DNA of 64,000 nt from Phytomonas francai (lineage: Eukaryota > Euglenozoa > Kinetoplastea > Trypanosomatida > Trypanosomatidae): positions 368,131 to 432,130 of the forward strand of contig MJCC01000008.1 of assembly GCA_001766655.1 (NCBI GenBank), written 5' to 3'. Within the stretch, counting starts at the first letter, position 1, and each line of letters starts with the position of its first letter. Shown here piece after piece: positions 44,740 to 54,500 of the stretch. The translations under genes were made by a program, and so were the position numbers. Under the pieces are notes generated by a model. The model was given only the letters and a program-made list of their open reading frames with translations, searched no databases and was not told the DNA's origin.

Positions 44740-47367
44740 ATGTTAGAGCGTGCGAATGTTGCTACAGTGCGGGCGAAGGAGTTCCTCGCCAATACCGGTA
44801 GTGTTCTTTCCAAGGCGCAATCCCTCGTCTCCGGTGATTCCCAAATCTTCGCCGTTGCCCCCAAGAGCAGTGAGATTCGCCAAGCGCTTTGTTCTAACTC
44901 CGTCTATGACAAAATGTACGGAATGAAGGTGATTACCGCGCAAATCTGCAAAGGCTCTGATATGCAGTCTTTCTTTACCGATGTGGTGAAGAACATTCAC
45001 GAGCCCTCAATGGAGCTTCGGAAGTTGATCTACATGTTTGTTGTGCACTATGCTCATGTCTGCCCGAACGAGGCGCTTCTTTCTATTTCAGCGTTCCAGA
45101 AAGATCTGACGGATGCGAATATACATGTACGCGCACTCGCATTACGCATGCTTTGCTCAATTAGCATTCCCACCATTCACCCTGTCGTGATGGTTGCGCT
45201 GAGGAAATGCGCGAAAGATCAGGCGCCCATTGTTCGCAAGGCCGCCGCGATTGGCCTCCTAAAGGCGCACACAATCTGCAAAACGAATGTTCAGACGGAT
45301 AGCATCTACCAGGTTTTGCAGGACCTCCTAGGAGACCGCAACCCCGATGTGATCGGGACGGCTGTTATGGTCTTCCAAAGGATCGCGCCGGATCGCGAGG
45401 ATCTGCTGCACCCCGTCTTTCGAAAGATCTGCCGGGAGCTGCCGAACTGCGAGGAGTGGGCGCAGGAGGCGATCCTGCGCGTGTTGCTGCGCTACGCGCG
45501 ACGTCAGTTTTGCGACCCCGCGCTGCCGCCCGCGGCGGCGTCCGCGTCCTCGTCCGCGTCCTCGTCCTCGTCGCTGGGTCTGGCGTTTCCTAGGGCGGGC
45601 GGCGCGGCGGCGGGCATGAGCCCCGACCACGAGCTCCTCCTCCGCGCCGCGCGCGCGCTCCTGACGAGCCTGAGCGCGGCCGTCGTCGTGGCCGCCAGCG
45701 CAGTCCTCCTGCACTGCGGGCCGCCCGACGCGCTCGACGACGCGGCGGCCCCGCTGGTCCGCGTCTACCGCCACGCGGCGGCCGGCCGCGCCGCCCTGCT
45801 GGGCGTCCTCGACGTCCTCGCGCGGCGCCGCCCGGCGGCCCTCGCGCCGTACCTCGCCGAGTTCTTTCTGCTCCCGACCGACGGCGCGGAGGCGGGGTGG
45901 GCGAAGCACCGGCTGCTCGCCCGCCTCGTGCGCGGCCCCACCCTCGCCGCCGTCGAGGCCGAGTACGCCGCGTACCTCCGCGCCCCGCAGCCCCGCGCGG
46001 TCACCGCCGCCGTCCGCGGCCTCGCCGGCGTCTGCCGCCACCACCCCGCCCTCGCCCCGCGCGGGATGCGACGGCTGCTCCGCCTGCTCCTCCGCCAGGC
46101 GGCCCCGGGGCTCACGGGCGGTGCCACCGCCGCAGGGGCTGTGACAACAGGAGGAAGTGGCACCGCCGCAGGGGCTGTGACAACAGGAGGAAGTGGCACC
46201 GCCGCAGGGGCTGTGACAACAGGGCGCGGTGGGACAGGGGCCGCGAAGGGGGTGGCCGCGGAGGAGGCGGAGACGACGGCGGCGGCCGTCGGGGTGCTGC
46301 GGCTGCTGATCGCGGGGCAGGGGAAGCCGGGCGGGGATCGCGTGGAGGGCGCGCGGGTGGTGTTTCGCCTCCTGCGCGATACCATGCGCGGCGCGATCAC
46401 GCAGCCGACCGCGCTCGCCACGGTGCTTTGGCTGGTCGGGGAGAGCCTTCCCTACCACGTCGCGATGGCGGCCGCCGCGCCGGATTGCTTTCGGGTGTTT
46501 GTGCGAAAATTCATCTCCCTCAAGCCGAACGTGAAGGAGGAGGTGCTGCGGTTGGGGTGTAAGGTCTGGTTGCATCTCGAGGGCAAAGGGGCGCTGGTGG
46601 AGCGGTTTAGGAAGATCTTCACCTTTGCGTTGGAGCTCGCGAAGTATGATGACTACTACGTCATCCGGGACCACGCACGGATGCTCGAGTGCGCTCTGGA
46701 GCGCGAAAGCGACGCGTTCAAGGCGCTTAAGACGACGCTTCTGAGCGAAAAGAGCCCTCCAGTGGTGAACGAACCGCATCCCAAGTGTTCTGGCTATGAG
46801 CTCGGTACCTTTTCACAGCTCTGGGGGCATCCCGTCGGGGCCTACGAGGAGCTCCCTGCGTGGCGGGTGGAGCCCCCGGACGATACGCTCCGGATTCCCC
46901 CAGAGGAAGCCGCTTTGGAGTCCAAATTTGAGAAAGAGGACGACAACCTCGCGAGCCACTCTCTCTCCCTTGATTTTTACGATGACTCCAGCGAAATGGA
47001 GAGCAGTGATGACGACTCGGACGCAAGCAGCAGTGGTAGTGCATCGGGGAGTAACGAATCCAGCACGGAGGCGTCTGAAATGTCTGAAGAAATGGAAAGC
47101 GACTCCCTACTCTCCAACTCCTGGCGTCAGGGCTTACGGGTTCGCCCAGCTCCAATTTTAAATACTAGGCCAGCTCCAGCGGCAGGAGGGAAAATTATCG
47201 TGAGATTTAACAAAAGCGTCTACCCAGAGGCAACACCTTCGACAATGAAATCGCCGACAGAGGTCGCACCACCGATTTCCTCAACCCCGACAGCGCTCTG
47301 TGATGCTCCTAACCAGACCGAGGCCGCGCGTACGGAATCCTATGAAGAAGATGGAGGCCAAGCCTGA
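44740..47367 (+). CDS. AP-3 complex subunit beta (adaptin)
   Basis: An 875-residue large adaptin. The ATG at 44740 (MLERANVATVRAKEF) is chosen because the upstream in-frame part runs through a TA microsatellite. The trunk is an armadillo/HEAT solenoid: SNSVYDKMYGMKVITAQICKG, then IRKLIYMFVVHYA-type and DANIHVRALALRMLCSISIP repeats, then APIVRKAAAIGLLKAH, features of beta adaptins. The C-terminal hinge is strikingly acidic and Ser-rich (DSSEMESSDDDSDASSSGSA region, about residues 745-790), the hallmark of AP-3 beta. AP-3 carries cargo from endosome or Golgi to lysosome-related organelles (acidocalcisomes in trypanosomatids). An Ala/Gly-rich, very GC-rich insert (about 265-295 and 455-515) interrupts the trunk and holds a three-copy minisatellite. 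No ear domain is evident after the hinge. Confidence 0.88.
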   Translation: MLERANVATVRAKEFLANTGSVLSKAQSLVSGDSQIFAVAPKSSEIRQALCSNSVYDKMYGMKVITAQICKGSDMQSFFTDVVKNIHEPSMELRKLIYMFVVHYAHVCPNEALLSISAFQKDLTDANIHVRALALRMLCSISIPTIHPVVMVALRKCAKDQAPIVRKAAAIGLLKAHTICKTNVQTDSIYQVLQDLLGDRNPDVIGTAVMVFQRIAPDREDLLHPVFRKICRELPNCEEWAQEAILRVLLRYARRQFCDPALPPAAASASSSASSSSSLGLAFPRAGGAAAGMSPDHELLLRAARALLTSLSAAVVVAASAVLLHCGPPDALDDAAAPLVRVYRHAAAGRAALLGVLDVLARRRPAALAPYLAEFFLLPTDGAEAGWAKHRLLARLVRGPTLAAVEAEYAAYLRAPQPRAVTAAVRGLAGVCRHHPALAPRGMRRLLRLLLRQAAPGLTGGATAAGAVTTGGSGTAAGAVTTGGSGTAAGAVTTGRGGTGAAKGVAAEEAETTAAAVGVLRLLIAGQGKPGGDRVEGARVVFRLLRDTMRGAITQPTALATVLWLVGESLPYHVAMAAAAPDCFRVFVRKFISLKPNVKEEVLRLGCKVWLHLEGKGALVERFRKIFTFALELAKYDDYYVIRDHARMLECALERESDAFKALKTTLLSEKSPPVVNEPHPKCSGYELGTFSQLWGHPVGAYEELPAWRVEPPDDTLRIPPEEAALESKFEKEDDNLASHSLSLDFYDDSSEMESSDDDSDASSSGSASGSNESSTEASEMSEEMESDSLLSNSWRQGLRVRPAPILNTRPAPAAGGKIIVRFNKSVYPEATPSTMKSPTEVAPPISSTPTALCDAPNQTEAARTESYEEDGGQA
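46121..46228 (+). repeat. 36-bp minisatellite, three copies, in frame
   Basis: Units 46121-46156, 46157-46192 and 46193-46228 encode variants of GTAAGAVTTGGS (12 residues). Copies 1 and 2 are almost identical. It sits in a low-complexity Ala/Gly insert of the adaptin trunk. Confidence 0.95.
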
Positions 47368-48569
47368 GTTCCCAGTTAAAAGTCAATCATGCCGATTAGA
47401 GCGTATCTTAAGATGGTTATGAAGTCACGTTGTTTGAATATCGCCTTTCTTTTTTTTTGATTGTTTTTTTCACAGGCGAGAATGAACTACGTTTTCACAT
47501 CTGGACTCATGTGCATACGACATCCTAGCTACTGACTGGTTGTTTTAATGTACTTTTGTGTGTAAAAAAAAAGGTGAAGGAGAGGGGATGGGTGGAAATG
47601 CGATAGTGTATGAGCAAGAGAAGGAAAATTGCCTCTCTTAATCAGTTGAGAAATATTGGAAGTGCGAATTAAATTAACCAAAAGGACTTTAACTGAAATA
47701 CCAAGAAGGAGTTATCGACATTATATATATAATGTCCGCTGAATTGCCTCGGCATTTATATTTCTTATCTCTTTTATTTTAGCATTTGCATGCTGCAAAG
47801 GATCATTCATCTTTAACGCTCTTTTTTATCTTTTGCGTATTTCTCCAACAGATGTGTTGTCATCTTTTACGATAGCAGTCCCTTGTTCTAACTATACGCA
47901 GCATATTATATTTGATAAACATTAGTTGAAGTCATACAACAAACAAAAAGGTTAGTCGAACTCAACGGTTCCACTAAGTAGATAAAACACCTTTTATAAA
48001 CTTTCAGAATCATATATATCTTTTTAAAGATAGAATAAAATACCATCTAGCACGAATAACTGATAGGGTTTTTTCTGCTTACACACCTATAGAGTACTAT
48101 TGATTGCAACGTTTTTGCTCTTTCTTTTTGTTGCTGGATTGGGTTTCTTTTTGCAGAAATACGGAATACAATCCTTTTTTTTGCGCCTCAACACATATCT
48201 GTCATATACGGCGCTATAACTTCATTCAAGTTGAATTTTCGGTTCTATTTTTTTTTTGAATTACATTCACGTCGTTGGGTCTCAAGTTAGCTTTGTCCCT
48301 TTTTTGAGATTAGGATTTTGGTGAATTTGCAAAACCTAGTGTTTTTGCTTTGATATACATCAGGGAAAAATACACAATCAAAGATATTTGAAATAAACAT
48401 TATCGCGAATAATTCTGAAAGGGTAGATAGTAATCTCGTAAAACTAACTAGATTATTGTTATTATCATTATTTCATAACTGTTGAATTTTGTGTTGACCA
48501 GGGGGATCTTTCTCCAAACACATACATACACCTATTGCAGATTCCATTAGCGTTCAAGAAAGTAAAATA
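47368..48569. other. Intergenic region (1.2 kb)
   Basis: AT-rich spacer with several T runs (47449-47457, 48246-48256) but no clear acceptor close to the next ATG and no recognised gene. Confidence 0.5.
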
Positions 48570-51500
48570 ATGTCCTACATGGATACGATGAGTGATACCC
48601 CTATGAGTATCAAGGGTGAGATGTGGTTGTGTGCCGACAGTCGAAAGCCAGCTAAAGTTGGTGCTGGGCGTGGGATTAAAAACTACATAACGATTAATAT
48701 AAACCGCTTCGTTGTCTATTCTTCCCGCTCTCAGCAAGGGAGACAGATCAACGAAATCCCTTTCCGAAGTATGAAACGAGTTGCCTGGTTTACGCACCAC
48801 CCTAAGCAATCCCCGACAGCTGAGGGTGGTAGCGGTGTGAAGGCCGCTCGCCGTCGACCCGACGCCACCGTAGCGGCCTCGAAAAACGTACCGTACTACT
48901 ACCTCATCGTCGAGTTCCTTTTAGACCAGGTTGATATTTCCTCGCAGTACAGTAGTAAACGTGAACGGGTGGTATTGTGCACAGACGACCAGCAGGATTT
49001 CTATTTATGGAAGCGCTTCATAGAGGAGTACGAACTTCCGCCACTACGCCCGGAAAGGTATATCAATTTGAGCGTAGAAAGGGGGATAAGGGCGCGGGCT
49101 GAGAACCTGGTAGGGGGCGCGCCCGACCACGATGACATCACCAGCGAGGATGAGTCCTTTTCGATTAGTCATACTCCACGAAATCAAGATAATAATATTG
49201 CCTCGCGATCGGGAGCGTTGCTTGCTGAACTGCAGCAGTGGCGTAATCGTGCCGTGGCGTTGGTGAATGATCTTGCTTGCATGACAAACTCTACCCTCCA
49301 AGTAAAAGGAGCTGAGGTATTTGACCCACGGAGTGGGGGACGCTCCTGGGATGAACACGTGGAGAGGCTCCTGCAGAGCGTTGGGCGAGGCTTAAAACCT
49401 ATGTTAATGCCCATCGGTACCTCGGTGGGGGTGCTAGACTCACCACCTTTGGCATCCTCGCGGCTACCCCCTCCCAGCATTACTAGCGCTTCTACGGATT
49501 TATTATCTATCAAGGCTGGCTTAGCAAATCTCAGACCACAGCAAGTATTGTCCCTGCCTAGTTTTGTTGGGGAGAAATGCGACCTTAGGGCGAATGCCGA
49601 TGCTGTGGATTCTTTGGAGGAAGACAGGCGTAAAACGACGTTGAAGGGTATGGTGTCGCACGACCCTAGCGGCGAGGCCTCTCCAGGCGACCGCGTTCGC
49701 CACGGAGACCCTCATTCTGACCACGTAGCGCAGTTGAATGAGGTAATTGGGCAATGGAATAGATTATATGAGCGTTTTTGTGGTGCCGATGATGCGGGTG
49801 TGGGTAATCAACCATCTGAAACCAGAATCTTAGTCACCACCACCACACAGTTAGGCAATGGGAGACTCCAAAAATTGCGCATCAGGGCTTTAGAGAACCT
49901 TCTGGAAGAGGTGGCAGCGGCGCGGAGTTTGGAGAAGCCACACCGGCATATGTCTGCAAATACGGACGAAAGTGAACCTCTCAACACTAGTTTATCCCAA
50001 CAGAATCTGATGGCGATGAGGTTGGCCATAAATAAGAAATCTTTAGAATTCGAACATCTAGAGCAGGCATCGTTTGATCTGGGCAGGAGATTCAAGATTA
50101 TGGAGCGGTTTACCACGCAATGTTTGATGGCCTACAGTAGTGTCGTAGAGGAGCTTCTTCAGACTAATTATCGCGAGTTCTGTTCTCTACATAGTACGTT
50201 TCTTTCATTACTACACGAAGGTGCGAGTTATTACAGGGTTCAAAATATGCAAATCACCGCGTCTCACCCCACTGATTCATCAACGACGAACACGGCGTCT
50301 ACGGAGAAGATTGCCGTCTCGGTGGCCCATTTAGAAGCTATTAAAGCCCTTGAGCAAGAGCGCCAAGCGGTAAATCAAAAACAGGAGCAACTCGAGGCCG
50401 TAATGCAGGAATTAGACTTACTCCGGCAGGAGCGCGATCGCGAGATTAAAGAGGTTAAGACCAATTTCCTCATAGCTAAAGAGGTGTGGCAATCTGATTG
50501 TGTCGTTATAAGCGCCAAACTTCGGGCGTTTCAACCTGAGCTTCTTGACCTGAGCACTTCACTACAAAGTACAGCAATGTATGACAGAGATTCGATGCAC
50601 GCACCCGCCAGCGCACGAAGCGGTGAGCATCAAAGGTTCGTTGAAACACCAAGGGCCTGGAACAATGCTCCAGACACGGCTCAAAACAAAGAGCAAATAA
50701 TGAGGTGGTCCATAAAGCTAGCTACAGATGGGGATAAAATGACCGATCTCACAAGTACTATAGAGAGTGAAGCTGCACTTTGCGCACACTCCGCAAAGCA
50801 GCTTCAGAAATTCCATGAGTGGATCCTTTCTGATGTTGCACCTCTAAATGCCTATAATAATAATAATAACCCACTAGAAATGACGAAGAACACAGTCGAA
50901 GGTTATACACGTCTCATGCGGGAAGTTGAAAAGGAGATAGGAGACATTCAAAAGCCGGAAAGAAATATTCAGGAAATCGCCCTGAAATTAAAACCCACTA
51001 TAAAAAGATTAATGGAAGAAAAACAAACACTTCATGAGACGATCGACATGAAGGAAAAAGAGATGCAGATAGTGTTTAAAGATATTAAAGAGGAAATCGA
51101 AGCCCTTGAACTAGACCTCTTCAACATGAATTCTAAAGAAACCGATCAAGTAGGCAGCTCTTTCTGCATAAGTAAACTGAAAGCATTCCGCAAGGTATGC
51201 TCTACAGTAAATGCTAGTATCGTAAATACACTAGAAGAAGATAATGCAGAGAAAGGATCAATCGCTCTAATACCGCTATGTGAAAGAATGGTAAGTAAAT
51301 TAAAAGAAATTAAAGAAAAAGAGGCAAAATACCGCGCACTGGTCGGCACCGACGGCGCCAGGCGAGACGAAGAGGACCCGTCGACGCGCGCGGACTGCCT
51401 GCGTGGCATCGAGAGCGCGNNNNNNNNNNNNNNNNNNNNNNNNNNNNNNNNNNNNNNNNNNNNNNNNNNNNNNNNNNNNNNNNNNNNNNNNNNNNNNNNN

Positions 51501-54500
51501 NNNNNNNNNNNNNNNNNNNNNNNNNNNNNNNNNNNNNNNNNNNNNNNNNNNNNNNNNNNNNNNNNNNNNNNNNNNNNNNNNNNNNNNNNNNNNNNNNNNN
51601 NNNNNNNNNNNNNNNNNNNNNNNNNNNNNNNNNNNNNNNCCGCAGCGCAGCGGGAGGAGCAGCTGACCGCGCAGCTGGCGGAGGCTGCCGCGGAGCAGCG
51701 CGACCTGGCGGAGCAGCTTGCAGCGCTCGAGGCCGAGAAGGAGGCGTACCGCGCACTGGTCGGCACCGACGGCGCCAGGCGAGACGAAGAGGATCTGTTG
51801 AAGCACAACGACTCATTTCCTTTAGCTCCTTCTTTACCCGTATCACAGACGGCAGTTAATTCTCTTTCGAATCCTTTATCGTATGATATTTCCTTTATTA
51901 TTTCCTTGTTGGATGTTATTTCTCGGGAAGCAGAGGGTCGTTGTTGCTTATGCTATCATTCCTTTTTCAATCAGCCCTTTTTGCGTCAGTTTTTATCTTT
52001 TTCGCATGACTTTATGCGCATCGCAAATTCTTTATCGTGCTCGCCATCTGATGTCCTTGATGAATTACAGTTTTTGCTGCATGAGAAGATTAAACTTAAG
52101 TCGTTGGACTCTGGAAGGAGCGAAATGTTTAATTTGAGGCAAACTTGTGAAGAACTTCGCATGGCAATTCGCCATGCTGTTTTGCTCATGGATCCCAATT
52201 CCTCCATTGATTCCGATCAGGAATTGCTCTCTAGTTTGGAGAATGCTACCGCTCGTACCACTAATAGTCTTCAACTTGCTTCTTCTAAGATAGAAAATCT
52301 CGAAAAACAAACAAGCAGGTTGACAACAGATTGTCAATTGCTTCGTAGGGGTACTTCGTATGTGTGCTATGCTCTCAGAAACCTATGGAAGAGTAACGAA
52401 ACGTCTAAATTTGTTTTAGGTGATGCCGAAACTTGCTCCTCTGCTCTGCTCGAACAGCAACTTAAACTCGCACTAGAAGAATTTACGATAATTCACCACG
52501 ACTTTTTGAAGGTTATTGAAGAGATCTATCATAATTTATCTGAATTGCCCTATTGGAAGGAGGAACAGTCATGTTTCACTAAATTCTTACCTTCATCAGG
52601 GGAAGAACTGGTTAAAGGGCGACTCCGGCTTCTACCGCGGCTGTCGGAACGCGCTAAGGAGGAGGTTTTCCACTGCAGACAGCTCATTGAGCAACTGGAA
52701 AAGGCGCAAGAGGCTGCGTATTTGGATGCACATGTGTTAACTGAAGCGGTTTCTTTAGCAAACCAGCGCCTTGATGTAGAGTGGCGAACTTGCTCGAAAT
52801 CTCCCGCTGAGGATAGCCTAACACGCTTCTCTATCACAATGCCGGGTGCTGGAGAGGCAGCTGAAGGAGTGGTTAAATTCTCTTCCGTGGAGCTTGCGGA
52901 GTTGCTCAATCAGCGTACCCAACGCGCCACTCACACTCTTCGCGATTGGCAGCGTTGCATGAGTGAGGTCAATACACATATTTCAGAGGTCTTGGCTCCT
53001 CCTCCAACGCTGGAAAGCGGCGACAGTGGTCAGCTTTCGTTAACAGAGCGACTGAGCACTTTGTCAAGCGCTGCTATTTCGGAGCTGATCGCGCTTCGGG
53101 CGCAGCTTGAGGCCGCCCGTCGTACCCTGCAAACGGGAGAAGACGGCTGGGAAGGGAAGTCGAAGGTGTGGGCAGAGGAAAAGGCAATGCATTTGGAGCA
53201 ACACAAAACGGACCAGGCGCTTTACGAGGAGATAAGAAACGCGTTGCGTTCCGGCCAAAATGAATGGGAAACCCATAAAACAAGCTTGCTTGCTTTATTG
53301 AATGTCTGGAAGGGTTTTGGTACTGATGTGGTGTTGATCACGGGGTTTCCTCAAGCTACCACAGAACATCCCATTGTAGACACCCAAAGCCTTGATGTCT
53401 TACGCGTTTACCTTAAGGACGTTAGTGACCATTGCACTCGTATCTTGGAGAGCGGCTTCCATGCTCAGAAACGAGAAAAACAATACATCACGATATTGGC
53501 GGAGAAGGAAGAGGCACTAAGTGTAGCCGATCAATCCTCTACCGTAAACCAGAAGAAAATTCAGGAGCTAAGACAACGACTCGAACAGGCTGAGGCGAGA
53601 ATTGAAGAGCTTAGAGAGGAGCTTGACAGGAAACTCTTGGATCAAGCGAATCTACTGTGGAATACTAAGCTAGCAGCCCGGGGGGAGCAATTTGCTTCTG
53701 TTAACACCCTTATCGAGAGCTTACATCTGGAGCTTGAAGAGATGAATGCACGGTATGCCCTGGTGCTTTCATGGATGCGATCGTATCCGGTGTCTATGCT
53801 TGTTGATATGGTTCATAATACGGCGGAAATATCTTCTTGTTTGCCTTCGACTCCGCTAGCGTTAATTCCGGAAGCGATTAAACGGCTTTTGGAGGGAAGG
53901 GAGCAGCTCAACACGCTTCTTGGGCGTGATGGTCGTAGGAAGGGTCCTTCTCGCGCGGAATGCTTAGACGCGCTGGCGGAGCTCGCTGTGCTGCTGTGCC
54001 CTCTCGACGTGTTGGCGTCTAAAACGTTAGCAGATGCCGGCTTTATTGAAACACTTCTCTCGGAGACTCGCAAGACGACGCAACAAGTGCAAGTACTTGA
54101 CGGAAAAAATCGCCAATATGGTGTGTTGGTGAATCGGTTTCAACAAAATGAACAGCGGATTCGAAGGGTGATGGAGGGCCTAGCGGAGGTTTCGAAATGC
54201 TGCGCGCGATGCCTTGCTCAACACGCTTCAGAAGAAGCAATTGAGAGAACGCACGAAAACGACATTGTATCTTATGTGGAGCACGTGGCTTCGATGAGCA
54301 CTGAATGCATGGTAGGGATCCCTCTCCATTTGCAGCGTAGCCTCTTTGATAAAGAGGGTATCGGTCGCTTAAAACTTGAGATGATGGAGCTTTCAGAGCG
54401 ATCTCAAACACTGCGCATCAGCTTCGAGAAACGTATGGCGTGCGTGGAGCACTCCAGGACATCTGAGATGGAAAAACTTCTCATGGCTGTTTCTGAGATG

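Noticed and set aside
45328..46779. 483-residue minus-strand frame opposite AP-3 beta
   Set aside because: Antisense shadow of a GC-rich stretch; Arg/His-rich low complexity.
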